From Thunnus maccoyii (lineage: Eukaryota > Chordata > Actinopteri > Scombriformes > Scombridae): 64,000 nucleotides of DNA. The stretch spans positions 7,340,501 to 7,404,500 of the forward strand of contig NC_056550.1 of NCBI RefSeq assembly GCF_910596095.1, in the 5' to 3' direction. Position 1 is the stretch's first letter. Each line of letters opens with the position of its first letter. Below, piece by piece: positions 1 to 31,669 of this stretch. Below the pieces are notes generated by a model. That model was given only the letters and a program-made list of their open reading frames with translations. It did no database searches and had not been told where the DNA came from. Made by a program: the position numbers and the translations under genes.

Positions 1-3000
1 AACTCAGACTATTTACTAACTTGTGGAACCTGCAGAATTTGCTGGCTCTTCCCTTTTTTTCTAAGTTCATTTTAGCATTTAAAAAAAAAAAATAGACTGT
101 ATTCCATGTAGCAATGCTCCCTCTCACCAAGCAGAACACAGTCAGCCCACTCTGAAACAATACCCGCATTAACAAGACTGGTTTGTTTACTAGAGTACAG
201 GGTTTATTAATGGTTGCCTCAACCACTTGGAAACACTAAATTTGGATGTGGAGTGTGCATGACTCAGGCTGTTTGGTGCCTCAGAGTGATCACATTGAAG
301 CTATCAGTTATGCCAAGGCTGGAATAACGGGGATGTGTGCGGATGAGAAGGCAAGACTAGAGACTGAATTAGGCCGAGCCCGACTGTTTACAGCCCTCTC
401 CAAAGACAGCAGCAGGGATCTCTGCTCCCGAGTCGCTGCCCAACATCTAGCGTTGCATTCCCAGACACCTATTTCACACGTTTGACAGCTAGTTTTGTTT
501 AAAAATGAATAAATGAATGAATAGCTTGAAATGTGTTATTTTTATATAACAGGGAAAACTGAAAAAGAATCAATAAAATTCTATATAATATATATAATTT
601 ATTGCTGTTATATTTCAGAAACCCCTTTCCAATGTTTCAGAAAAATAAAACCTTTTAATGTTAAGTGTTGCTGTTTAAATTATAGAAGACAATTTGTGAA
701 AACAGAATTAAGCTTGACTGAATTTCAATTAAGAATGCTGTAGTTTATTTCTTGGCATTACCTCTCATACTGTGCAAGGAGAGGGATGTCTTAAGGGCAA
801 AAAATCTTAAACACACAATGTCCTCTGAGTGCCATAATCATTTTTGAATGAATGAATCTTTGCAAATATTGAGCGGACCCTTTAAATTCTACTGATTTCA
901 TCCTGGAGCTACATATGGTGATGTGATGTTTCCCGTCTCTTACAATTTTTTAGCAGTTTGTCATTTGTAGCTGGGCTATATTTATGTCACGAGCATGAAA
1001 GCTACCATGAATTTCTAATGTTCTGTTCAGAATCCAAGAGTCCAAAGTCCATCATAATCTACTTTGTGCTGCCTCCATATTGTTGTTGAAAAAAAAAAAA
1101 AGAAAAACCTCTACTACCTTCTAGCCATGTGGTGCTAAAAAGCATTAACGTTTGTCTTATATTGGCAACCTTACTCATTGACATACTACTGTTTAAAGTG
1201 CACAACACACTACTCATGCTCATACCTGTTTGTGGCCACAAAAGAGCTCTACCTAGCCACATTCTCAGGAGATGTCATATGTAGTTTGTAATGTCATTTG
1301 ATTTGATGACTGACAAGAAACTAATTCTGACCATTTGTCTTGATTTTTATGAATGTTAAAGAGGTTGAACAGTCCTGTCATGTGCATCGTTTTGCCCACA
1401 GCAGACCATTAACATACAGTAATTCTTGCATGTCTCCATATGTGCTTTTGATTGAAAGTGAACTGAATGAGATGAACTCCTGTTTTAGCCTGCTACACAG
1501 TCCTATCAATAATGTTTTATTTAGAGAAAGGGGAGGGAGGGGGGATTGTTTTCTACAATTGAAAATGAAATTCTTGAATGTTTTCAAAAGATGCTGCCTG
1601 TCTAGCAATCTCTATGACCGTGGACTGTTCTTAACGTTTGCATACACACACAAAAAGAGCAGTTCATTTTTGTTCTTTTATGTAGACAAAGTGTATGCAA
1701 AGTGAAAAGTGTCCTCAGATGGTGCTTTGTACAGTAATAAGATATTGTTCATATATGTGGATCAAACAACCTGTAATTTATCTTTAACTTAAGTAGAAAA
1801 AGATTTTTCTTGAAATGAAAAAAGGAATTGCACACAAACAGAACGAGGTTACCGTTTGTATTGAATGGTGACTTCTGTACCAGATATTCATTCACCTATA
1901 AGTCCAGTGCACAAGCTGATCGCCCTACTGTCTGTTCCTACACTACATCGCTCAGCATCGCCCCGTAGCTGCCTCTCACTGAAGAACTGAACTTTTTATT
2001 AAACAAGTCAAAGTTGAGAGATGCCGCTCTTGTTTGTTTGTTTTTTTTTTGTTTGTTTTTTTTTAATAGCATGATCCACTAGCAGGACTATATCTCTCAT
2101 AGCTGACTGATGCAATTTGATGTATGTTAACACTATCATTTTGTAAGAGTATTTTATTTTTGTGTGTAATTAGTTCTAATTAAACTTGCCTTTGTCTAAC
2201 AATGTAAGGCCTTGTATAAAGATATGACTTGCCTCTTTTTTTTCTTATTGAATGCTTGTTTCACATGTAAAAAGGAAAAGAGCCTTTTAATCAGAATTAT
2301 TGTTAGTCTACTAACAATGGTAGTTGTGCTTAAGCAGGCTTGTTGATACTGTACTGGCTGAGAGTCAAGTGGGGATGCAAAGTGGGGGAGGCCTTTACAT
2401 CAGAATGGCACATCCCTGACCACCCACTGTGTATTCACTGATACTACACTGGATTACAATGTCTGGCAGATGGTCTCAGAAGGGGGGCAGGAAAAGGGTA
2501 AAATGCACCGAACAGGGGCTGTTGGTGAGAAAATAAGGTGTCAAGCAATTTTAGTTTTGTAGATATGTAACTCATACAACAGAAAGGTTTTGACAAACTC
2601 TTTCTCTGCAAAGAGGAAAAAGGATAGGAGATTAGATTTTATAAGGATAAAGTCATTAGTTCACATTCTGATACTTCCAGAGCATCAGTCAAAAACAAAT
2701 ATGTGATGAGTATCAAGAACAAGTATGTCATAGCTAACAAAATACAAACATCCAAAGTTTGTATTTTGTCATACTTGTTTTGGCCACTTTCATACAGAGT
2801 TAGTAAAAGTTTTGTTTTATGGTGTAGTACTCAGTATTCATGAAGGTGCAGGCCCATAATCATATAAAGACAATGTGCAGAGACGTCAGAAGTGGCCTTC
2901 ATGACCCCTGTTTCTTTTCCTCAGGGAGAAAACTGCTTTCTGTCACACTTTCAACATTAATGTATCCGTTTTGTTTGCCAAAAACAACAAACTAAAAAGT

Positions 3001-3570
3001 CTTTAATTCGCCTTTTAAATTATTCCAACAGAAGTTCCGTGAAAATTCATCACGAGACACATTTGGTACACTTGGGAAAAAAAGAAAAGAAAAAAAAGGT
3101 CGTCTCTTTCATGTTAGGGTTGGTCCTGTTGACGTCATTTACCGTAATACATCGGAAGCACAGTCAGAAGCCGGATTACCAGTTTCTGTCTAGTACATAT
3201 TCATCCGCAAACATTCGCTATGATCATCAACTAGCAACAGTAGTTTTATTAAAAGGAAGCACCGGAAACCGGGCTTTGGGCTATTTAAACTGCCACTCCC
3301 TCAAAGTGTAAAAGAAAAAAGAATACAGTACATGCGTTCAGATTTTTCAGGTTTACATAAACAATGTTTGTATGTGATTTTTTTTCAAAGCGTGTTTCTT
3401 CTGTCTGTCCTAACTCAGATAATTACAGTGTATAACGGTGACATAGATTTAGTTTATTTTTTAACTTTAGTCATTTTAGTAATCTTTGTAATATAAGTTT
3501 CACTGCTCTATTTGTCTGTGGTGTCAGTCACGAGCAGCTGAAGTGGTTGAAAACCGTGTAGCGGATGAAT
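1..3570. other. gene-free stretch left of ddx5
   Basis: No exon with splice signals and recognisable protein similarity was seen on either strand. The part up to about 2200 is AT-rich, with stop codons in all frames and ATTAAA-like hexamers near 1999 and 2178. It could be the 3' untranslated region of a + strand gene lying to the left, but nothing proves this. In human the partner head-to-head with DDX5 is CEP95; no cep95-like first exon was recognised here. Confidence 0.4.
3130..3137. promoter_or_regulatory. consensus cAMP response element (TGACGTCA)
   Basis: A perfect palindromic CRE, TGACGTCA, lies about 590 bp upstream of the ddx5 start codon. ETS-type cores follow at about 3153 (CGGAAG) and 3263 (CCGGAA). 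The cluster could be a distal ddx5 promoter element or the promoter of a divergent transcript. Motif presence is seen; function is inferred. Confidence 0.4.
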
Positions 3571-3574
3571 ACAT

Positions 3575-3630
3575 AGGAAGGAGGACTTCCTCTTGCGATA
3601 TATACCGGGCCTCATTTTTTTCTTTACCGG
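3575..3630 (+). promoter_or_regulatory. ddx5: ddx5 core promoter candidate
   Basis: An inverted pair of ETS sites (AGGAAG and CTTCCT separated by 5 bp, 3575-3591) is followed by TATATA at 3599-3604 and then a pyrimidine tract (about 3611-3627). The start codon is about 100 bp further on. The arrangement fits a housekeeping promoter with a short leader. The transcription start was not determined. Confidence 0.4.
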
Positions 3631-3724
3631 CATTTCAGCAGCACAGCCGCTTGGGTTTTTTTAGTCGGCGGTTGAACCACAGTTTAGGGTATTTATATTT
3701 TCATTTATACATCTTGTTTACAAT

Positions 3725-9078
<5,354 letters not shown>

Positions 9079-9398
9079 ATACACAAACACTTGAAAGAAG
9101 TAATTTATTGCTTTTTTGACTTGTTTTAAGTTCTATTCAATCTAGATTTGTTTTTTTTTTGTTTTGTATTTACACAGGGTTACAAACAACTTCAACCTCT
9201 ATCAAGCCTTTTAAGATCTGCAGTGCAGCAATAGTGACGTTGCACACTCGTTTTCCTATTACTATTTAATTTTACATTCCTCTGTAATGTTTAGTTATGT
9301 TTTGTACTAGGTAATTACAAATGTATTGATTTTTTTCATGTGTATTATTGAAAGTGATGTTCAGCTCCTACCCTGGAAGTGCACTGCATGATCTTTCA

Positions 9399-9404
9399 AA
9401 TAAA
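9399..9404 (+). terminator. ddx5: ddx5 polyadenylation signal (AATAAA)
   Basis: AATAAA lies 321 bp after the stop codon and is followed by an A-rich run at 9406-9417. No better hexamer is seen between the stop codon and this point. Confidence 0.7.
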
Positions 9405-9419
9405 ACAAAAAAAAAAAGT

Positions 9420-12400
9420 TGTTTTCAGTGTTTTCTCTAAACTTTTGATGCAGGATGCCAGTATCCCTTTAAGAATGCTGGGTAAAATAATACTGGTATT
9501 ACCTCTTCTGTCCAGCAGGTGTCATGTTTTACAAAGATACCTCCATGTGTCATGGTTTGAAGAATCTACATACTTTTCCTCATGTGTACAGTGAATCCTA
9601 TTACAACAGAGAAATCTGCTGTTTCCTGTCTTGTTGCCAAAATATATGTAGAACAAATACAAATAAATCTGACATGTACATCTTGTCCTTCCTTCCTCAC
9701 GTAGTAGCATTCATGTTTCCCAGCGGCTGAGGGATTGGTAACTTGTTTTCCCTGCCTGTCACTTGCTGGCGAGGTTGTCCTCCTGGCAACTAATGAACTT
9801 ATGACACATTGTAGCTAAACGTGTTAAACTCTTATTGGCCAAGATGTTGAATAAGGCCCATTAAAATTACACCTTGTTATAATTACACAAGTAGCTGTGA
9901 GTGAGGATACCAAGTTTTGGGAAATGGGAAGATAGATGGTGTAATGTCTTCACCTACTGGTAGAAGATTAGAACACAGTCTCCCTCGACAGAAGTCTTCA
10001 CACTAAAACCAGCAGGTTTTTGGTCTGGTTGCAAGAGTTCAGTCTTATATGAACACACATTATATATATATTATTATATATATAAAGAAGGATGATCAGG
10101 CAGGTACCTTGTCTCTTTACTTTAAGGCAGTGGTTCTCAAAGTGGGGTCCAGGGACCCCTAGTGGTCCTTGAGGAAGTTCCAGGGGGTCCCCAGCAAAAA
10201 AAGGGGAATAATTTACTTTCATTGTAATTTCATCCATAAGTAACACAATGACAGAATGTATGACTGTTTTGGTCATGGGTTTCAAACACTTTCTGTAATA
10301 AAACATCTAAAGTCTTGTCAGATGGGGGTCCATGGTTTAATTTGTGTCACTTTAGGGGTCCTTGACGTGAAAAAGTTTGAGAACCACTGCTTTAAGGAGC
10401 TGTTGAACTACAGCTGAGCAGGTGGAGTGGGTAAAGATAACCAGACTGGCAGGATGTAATGTGAGACTGCAGGCTGTGTGGTGGCAATCATGTAGTTGAC
10501 ATTAAGTGTGTTGATTTCAATCTTTCTGTTATTAGGTTGAGTTGAGGTTAAAGAGGATCCCTCCCTTATGTGTCACTTCTGCTCCACTGCAACTATGTAT
10601 ATCATCAAAGTTAGTAAAAGCTTCTCACAGCACCCAGTGATTGTAGATTACAGTCAGGGGTGTGGCTGATTTAAATTGCTTTCTACATATTTACAGAAGC
10701 TGGGCCTGGACGTATGTATGGAATGCTTTCTGTGTAAATACTATTTTATGAGTTAGAGAATTGCTTTTTTCACCCTGATGTGTTACAGCCACACCCTGCT
10801 GTTGACAGCAGCATTTGCATAAAAAATATTTATGAACTGTTTGCAGGAGAAAAAAAAATCTTCTTTACATTGTGAAACCGGAGAACAAAGTACAACTCAT
10901 CTGTGTTTGCCATAGAACATACTATAGGTCATCAATGATTTATTCATCAGTTGGAAAAAAGAGGTGGACACACTGTGCTTATCTCAGGTGAATTGCACAA
11001 TGTGGAATTTAAACAGGTGGGCTGTCCTCCATTGAAATGTAGGTGTGGACACAATAACACGAACACCTTTACTACTTTTGTGAAGCTTATAATGTATCAG
11101 AGAAATGTTAAATCAACTATAGTCATTTTATTTTGATTGGTGGCTGGAAATGTGTTGGATTGCATTAAACTACACACACACCTTATCAATATATGAGGTC
11201 TAACCTGTACTTTGTGTGATTTTTAAATATTAACCTGTAGATACTTTCTGTTTCCAAACAAGTAACAGAAAGTAGAAATGTCTCACTCTAAATGTTGACA
11301 TATTAATGTCAGTTAATGACTAAGATGAATATTTATGATATTTACTTGAGTACAGCTGATGAGAAAGATCAAGGCCAAGTGAGACAACCCTGCACCTCGT
11401 CACTCCACTGTGTCCACATACTGTCAAGTGTCATCTTGGTTCCTTTTTACCTTTTTCTTGCTTGTCCTTCATTCCTCCCTCTCCCCGCAGGTATGAAGGT
11501 GTTGGCTCAAGGAGTAACAGCTCTGGGTGTGCGTCAGACACACCTACTGCAAGCATGAGACGGAGCAGCATGCTGAACTCATTTCTTCCCACTGAAGTAT
11601 GAAGTTGCATTGTTTGACTCTTCAAGCTGAGGTGCTTCCAACTCCCATAAACACAATAAAGTAGAGCATATTTTTGCTAAAACAAACACACATGTTTTGT
11701 AGTTATGTATGCTATCTCTGCTGTCTCTATTATCTGTGGTTTTTTTTGGCAGAAGAGAGAAATGAGCATTCCTCAAACTAGACCTTGACTCCTATCAAAG
11801 GTAATTCCACAGGGTGTGTGTCTGATAAGCACTGATACTTGGAAATTAACAAGTTCTTAATCATGAAGTCTATCAGGCAAAAATCAGATGTGAAAATATC
11901 CAGTTTTGAAAAACAAGTTAAACCTTTTTCTACTTCACAATTATCTTCTGTGCCCCATCTGTCTTTATTTCTATGATGGTTAACATTGTTACAGTGTGTC
12001 ATCTTTCTGGTGTAAAAACTACCTTAGTATTTTGATGCTGTACATATACAAATCTACTAGATAACAAGTTATACAACTCTGAGAGACAAGTTTTATATAG
12101 CTCATATTAATAAATAATGATATACGGCACATACAAATCTAAATGAGACATTTACTGTCATGTGTAAAGTAGTAATGATGATCTGATATTCAGCCATCGA
12201 GTGACTGGTTCTGCTACATTCCACCATGATTGTATGTATAAGTGGAAACAGTCAGTCTTTTATAATGTCCTGTCACGTCTTGTGTTTCATGGACCTGATA
12301 CCAGAGCTGCAGCTGTAACAGGTTCATAGACCATGTCTAGCCAGTTATGTAGAGAAAGACAAAAACTAAGGAAAAAAACTCTCAGACTCTCATCTGAACT

Positions 12401-12550
12401 TTTATCTCTTAAAGTGTGATATTAGGAGCTTCATATTGCTCCCTCAGGGTTCATAACCTGTTTACTGATCACACATTTTTTTTTAAAAACAACACATTTC
12501 TTAGAAAGTAAAAAATCACAAGAATGAACACATGCAGGAAAAACTCCTAG
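9420..12550. other. intergenic region between ddx5 and evpl
   Basis: AT-rich sequence with no recognisable exon on either strand. It contains the hAT-type element at 10128-10389 (listed separately) and an alternating AT tract near 10060-10083. Confidence 0.6.
10128..10389. mobile_element. hAT-type MITE with 8-bp target duplication
   Basis: The ends are CAGTGGTTCTCAAAG and the inverse TTTGAGAACCACTG. They are flanked by perfect 8-bp direct repeats CTTTAAGG at 10120-10127 and 10390-10397. The 262-bp body has no coding capacity. An 8-bp duplication and CAGTGGTTCTCA-type ends are typical of hAT superfamily non-autonomous elements. Confidence 0.88.
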
Positions 12551-12553
12551 AAA

Positions 12554-12797
12554 TATAAATTCACGGCCTGTGAAGCGTCTGGAGTGTGTGTGTGAAACAG
12601 GTCCGCCCGGTCTGCTCCTCTGCTGCTTTTACTGACGACACACCTGCTGGCCTGGGAGGAGCTGAAACAGGTGGACGTTCTTTAACTGAGGGGAGACGCC
12701 GCAGGAGACGAAGAGAGGAGTAAGAGAAGAGAGTGAGGAGTCGGAAGAAACACACTCGGACTCAGATTACAGACGCAGGCCTGAACAGCCTCCCAAG
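12554..12797 (+). promoter_or_regulatory. evpl: evpl core promoter and 5' UTR candidate
   Basis: TATAAAT at 12554-12560 sits at a plausible distance from a leader that runs to the start codon at 12798. The leader contains an AGAG-rich stretch at about 12709-12740. No upstream ATG precedes the start in a good context. The start site is inferred. Confidence 0.4.
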
Positions 12798-25549
<12,752 letters not shown>

Positions 25550-25816
25550 AACAAAGTCTAGATGTGCAGTTTGAAATGTGTCATATGCTAAAGGGTGTAT
25601 GATAATGCTAACAGACACATGTCAAGAAAAAAATGGAAATTGATATGTTTATACACAATTTGAACGCTGCAAAAAATTTCTTTTGGGGTGAAACTGCACA
25701 CGTGGATCTGTCTTTTTCAGTACTATTTTTGTGTTTGCTGTAAAAATGAGGGTAATGTTTTTTTTTGTATGTTTATTTTTTTCAGCATTCTCAAGCTAAA
25801 TCCTGCATAAATGCCT

Positions 25817-25822
25817 AATAAA
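25817..25822 (+). terminator. evpl: evpl polyadenylation signal (AATAAA)
   Basis: AATAAA lies 268 bp after the evpl stop codon and is followed within 30 bp by a T-rich stretch. It is the first canonical hexamer after the stop. Confidence 0.7.
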
Positions 25823-26004
25823 CTTCACAAGCCATGCACTCATTTTTTTCTTATTGTTTGAAATATTAACGTTTAAATCATTACAACACATGCATATAAT
25901 TGAGTCAATGTAATTCATGCAGTAGACAAGGTTTGGGGCATTCACAACACATGTAACAATGTTGACTATCAAATGATTGTCTTCATTCTGACATCTGGTT
26001 TTTA

Positions 26005-26561
26005 GCCATGCTAGCAGCGTGGTTTTAGGGATGGTAAAGAAGGTCGGTCAGTCAATTGACCGAAATGTCTCATCAATTGCTGGATGGATCGCCATGAAAT
26101 TTTGTACAGACATTCATAGTCAGACAATGTGTCCTAAATACTTTGATGATCCTCTGACTTTTCATGTAGCAGTACCATTGGGTTGATATAAGTGGTTTTG
26201 AAATGTCTCAACAACTATTGGATAGATTGTCATGAAGTTTGGTACTGACATTCATGTCACCCTCAGGATGAATTGTGATAACTTTGATCAGCCTCTGACT
26301 TTTAGTCTAGTACCATCAAGTCTACATCTTGCTTTGTCCAATTTGATTTAAGTACTTACAAAACTAACAACATTCCCATCAGCCTCAGCTGTACTTTGTG
26401 TTTGGTGCTAATTAGCTAAAGTTAGCATCCTAACATGGTGAACTAAGATGGTGAATATGAGCCGTCTCTACACATCAGAATCTTAACATCACACTGATGT
26501 TAGCATTTAGCTGAAAGCACCATTGTGTCTAAGCACAGCCTCACAGAGTTGTTAGCATGGC
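26005..26561 (+). mobile_element. dispersed fish MITE-like repeat, copy 1
   Basis: The ends are imperfect inverted repeats: GCCATGCTAGCAGC at 26005-26018 and GTTGTTAGCATGGC at 26548-26561. The interior carries motifs such as TGTCTCAACAACTATTGGAT, CCATCAGCCTCAGCTGTACT and TTAGCATTTAGCT. A second copy in opposite orientation lies at 47542-47850. I recognise this as a common high-copy percomorph repeat, but cannot assign its superfamily. Confidence 0.75.
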
Positions 26562-29512
26562 TGTAGACACTTAGTCTTCTTAATATTAATATGGGAAATA
26601 TACAATTTATGATGCATATCTTCCCATTCCCATAAACAACTTGCTCCACAAGACAGTGAATCATCTACTGTACAAATAAAGCATACTGCATGAACAAAGG
26701 ACAGAGAGGTTTGGTTTATGTGGGAATTAATTTTACACATGATTTGACTTTGACCCTGTGTGATTGTTGGTGCCAGTCATAGTCTGTCCAGGATCTCAAG
26801 AACAGCCAACCTCCAGGGGTTTTGGTGGATTAATGTATGACTCAAATAAATCTGTTGCACTGTGTAACTAGACATATTTTTGCAGGTTTGACCTAAATCC
26901 TCCTTTTTTCATATATGAGTTATAAGTATTCCTGGTTGACATTATGCTGCATTAACATGTTCAATCAAAAGATTTTTCTGCAGCACTTTTAGAAACTGCA
27001 TCTCCGCAAAATGGCTGTACTTAATATACTATGCTGGTAAACCCTGGTGAGTCATATGCTTGGAAATTATGGATTAAGGATACAGATTAAATATGACTCA
27101 CATACAAGCATGTAGTGTGTTGAGGTTAACAAGGTCAAACTCACAGGTCTACAGGGATCAGGCACGCATCTAATAAAAGGTTGTGAGGGCAAATGCAGAC
27201 ATTGGAACTGCTGTTCTTTATGTAATACCATAGCTCAACACCTTATCAGTAGGCATGCTTAACACTTATCTAGCTTATCTGGCCCAATAAGTGTAATGAG
27301 AAAATCCACAAATTATCTGGTCTTTTTTTGGTTTTCTGGATTCTGGATTTGCCTCCCTATGCAGACTATCAATAGTGCGCCTCACATAAAATGTAAATTT
27401 AAGTCTAAAATCTCCTTTTCCTGTTAAGGATTAGAAATTGATATTAGTTTGAGGGATTGTCTGAAAGACCCCATCTGACCCAGTGGTGGAGGTTGCAGTA
27501 AATGGTGTTGATGTGGGAGTATGCCGCCTCTCTGCTGGGATGTCTGTCTGGCAGATTACCTGGTGACTGGAAGGACTTTGTGGGATTACTGCACATGAGC
27601 CTGTCTGGAGGCTGAGGTGGCCCCACTCTGTGTCTAGAGGGGGCATGAAGGATATCCTCTGATGGTTTAGTCATGTCACTTAAAGTACTTTGCCAGCATG
27701 ATGCTGTAATGACAAAACCAATGTGCAGTGTACAGTATTGTCCTCTTATTACTGTGAGTTTTTTTTGTAACAAATGTCCAAGTTTTGACAGCAAAGTGTA
27801 CAAGCTTTTCTCATTGGTGTAGTGACCTAAATAGTGACACTGATGCCACAAAGTGCATGTGTGATGGATGCATTCCTAATGAAAAGCCTGCTAAATAACC
27901 CAGAATACGACAACATCACATACAGTACATAGAAACACAAATGGCACATTTGCTCTGATTGGACCATTGCCTGAGTGATGTACATGATAATTGGCAGCTC
28001 CTTTTTGTTTTGCTGGATTATTATTGTCATAATACTAGACTGCTGCACTGATGGTACTGATGGTTTAAACCCTGATAATCAGCATTTGCACATTTCTCTC
28101 TTATTCACTCTATAAATGACAATGACAAAGCCCTCTGTATGCCTGCCCTGCAATCTTGCCAATACATATAAACCAGCACTCTTATTCAGCGAGCGCTGTT
28201 CTGTATTTTCCCTCTAAAATAACAATATCAGGAAAAGGAAAAACCCACAATATTTCTGGGTCAGCCAGGTTTCAGACAGACTTTATTATTGCTAATAGAA
28301 AGCCTTGATAAGCAGCCTTAAAAGAAACAACACCAACAGACTTCTAAATATCATAAAGTACATTTACCAAAGTCAAGCAATTTTATACACTAAAAAGGCT
28401 CCTCAATCCATTTTTCTTGCTCTTTGTTCCTCTAAACGTTCTGCCAGAAGGAAGAAACTCCAGTAAATCTCAGACTTCACTGACAACCAACTGTGTAAAG
28501 ATGCCAGCTGGCTACATCAGCTTGAAACAGTAACGATGCTGCAAGCCATCTTCATTCTGCAGTTTCCTCTCTAGAGGAGAAATTCTTTATCACCATTATC
28601 CTCTCCAAAGTTCAATGTTTGATGTGTGCCTTTTCTGGCAGTTACAGAGATGTTCTGATCAAATGTCAACTTGTTATCAGTGCTAAAATCTTCACAGCAA
28701 TACCCCTGATTGCCCCGTGATCCTAGTCTGACAGTGAATGTTTGGTTGTCTCTCTAGTAGAGGTGTGCAACATAAAAAATATGGTTAATCAGTGAAATAA
28801 CAAAGTAGCACTGCCTGGTTGTACTGATGTAGATTGATATGGATTTAAAATATATATTTGTTAATTTGTCTCTGAATTCAGCTACATGAAAACAAATATA
28901 AAACCTGTAAATTCCTTTTCTCTGTACATTTTTATGCATAAAACTGTTTCCTTTCCTCTGCCATGGAGAGCAACTATTTCTGCTGCTAGAAAAAAAAAAA
29001 ATCATTTTCATTGTCACATGGTAGGCTGAGGTTTCTTTCTTGGTTGGAACGACGAACACTTATGACAAAACATTTGCTGCTGGAAGTACTGGTATCAGAC
29101 CTTCACTCTGCTCACTGTGTGCCGATGCTAATTGGAGTTCTGGGTCATTTTTGAGGTGACCACTGAGTGCCATGTTTGTCCTTGAGAGCAGAGGGAGCTG
29201 CTCAGCCTGGCACGTTAGTGGATTAGACGTGAGTCGGTGACTGTGTCATGGATTAAAGCTCCATTCAAGAGCATAAGGCTTCCCACTGGCAGGACTGTGT
29301 CTCCAGTGGTGCAGTTCAGACACAGCTGAAGATACTGGCATAAAACATTGACACTATACTACAGGAAGGCTAAGGAACCTCACATTATGAATAATTGTGA
29401 TAATGAGGTATTCGCTGAAATCTGAAGTAAATCTTTTATTAGATAAACATCAATGAAGTAAATGTCAGTCAGTGCATGTACAACACTCCTATTTTGGTTA
29501 ATGTCAGCTTTT

Positions 29513-29515
<3 letters not shown>

Positions 29516-29548
<33 letters not shown>
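29516..29548. repeat. poly(A) tract of 33 bases
   Basis: An uninterrupted run of 33 A on the + strand. No SINE body or target duplication was recognised beside it, so it is listed only as a simple repeat. Confidence 0.95.
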
Positions 29549-29550
<2 letters not shown>

Positions 29551-30231
29551 GAACAAATCAAAATCTTTTCCATCTTAAAAAACAGTATAAAACATTTTTA
29601 TTGAAATTGTGATACTGTAACAGATACAGGACCCCAAGGAGAATTAACTTTAAAATAAAAATCACAATACAAAATCTGGCTTCACAAGCTGAAACAGCTG
29701 TTCCCCACTAACCAAAAAATATATATGTTGATTTAAGTAAGGTCGTTGGATCTGCAGTCTAACTGATGAGTGGATCCTCTTCTAAATCCTCCGACGTTTG
29801 CAATAGCTAAAGCCCCCTAATAGAGCTGGAGGAGCTGCGGTTGAGCGGCTAAAGTCGCTGACGTCAGTCCATAGTTGTGGGAAGCCCAGAAAGGTGCTAA
29901 GCAGGAGACAGCTTACAGCCACAAATCCAAATGTCTACTACAAATGCAACACCTAAATAATACAGAGTTAATAATAATACAGAGTTGTTGTTGTTGTACT
30001 CCTCTCACAGGTGAGCGATACACAGAATAGCCTAACAAAGTGAATTTGGTTACGTGTAATACATTACATCACAGAATAGTACATTCTTGTTTTTATTGTA
30101 CAATCTCACAATGGGAGAACTTCACACAATATAGATTGACGAGTTTAAGTAAAAGAGAAAAAATCCAACAAAATAGACCCTGAAATACTCACCAAGTGGT
30201 GAACATCCTACAAAGAGTAAAACACTGATTT

Positions 30232-30245
30232 TTTATTTATTTATT
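30232..30245 (-). terminator. aanat1: overlapping aanat1 polyadenylation signals
   Basis: On the - strand three overlapping AATAAA hexamers occur within 14 bp, about 75-90 bp after the aanat1 stop codon. They would give a short 3' UTR. A further AATAAA-containing stretch lies near 29600. Confidence 0.55.
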
Positions 30246-30318
30246 TTTTTGTGCCTTTTAAATTAAAGACAACCTGTGCAGATATATCATCTCAGTGAAA
30301 AAAGATGAAACCACCATG

Positions 30319-31538
<1,220 letters not shown>

Positions 31539-31649
31539 ACGGTTTTACACTTCTCCCTCCAAAAAAACCTTGTCTTGTCTCTTTCTTTCCCGCTCCGCAG
31601 GAAGCACCTGTATCAGGCCCTGCGAGGAGAACAGGATGGTTTGTGTCCG

Positions 31650-31657
31650 TATTTATA
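31650..31657 (-). promoter_or_regulatory. aanat1: aanat1 TATA box (TATAAATA)
   Basis: On the - strand TATAAATA lies 112 bp upstream of the first ATG. That fits a start site near 31620 and a leader of about 80 nt. A TGACGTC CRE-like half site lies further upstream at 31866-31872. Mammalian AANAT is cAMP-responsive; whether this site is used is inference. Confidence 0.55.
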
Positions 31658-31669
31658 GGACAGCTTCAC

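Larger units (their letters stand above)
25830..30230. other. intergenic region between convergent evpl and aanat1
   Basis: No supported exon was found. The region holds the repeat copy at 26005-26561 and the A-run at 29516-29548. The remainder is AT-rich unique-looking sequence. Confidence 0.55.

Noticed and set aside
27444-27851. 135-codon open frame on the - strand between evpl and aanat1
   Set aside because: No recognisable domain, no splice partners and no nearby promoter or poly(A) signal. Length is not exceptional for this region.
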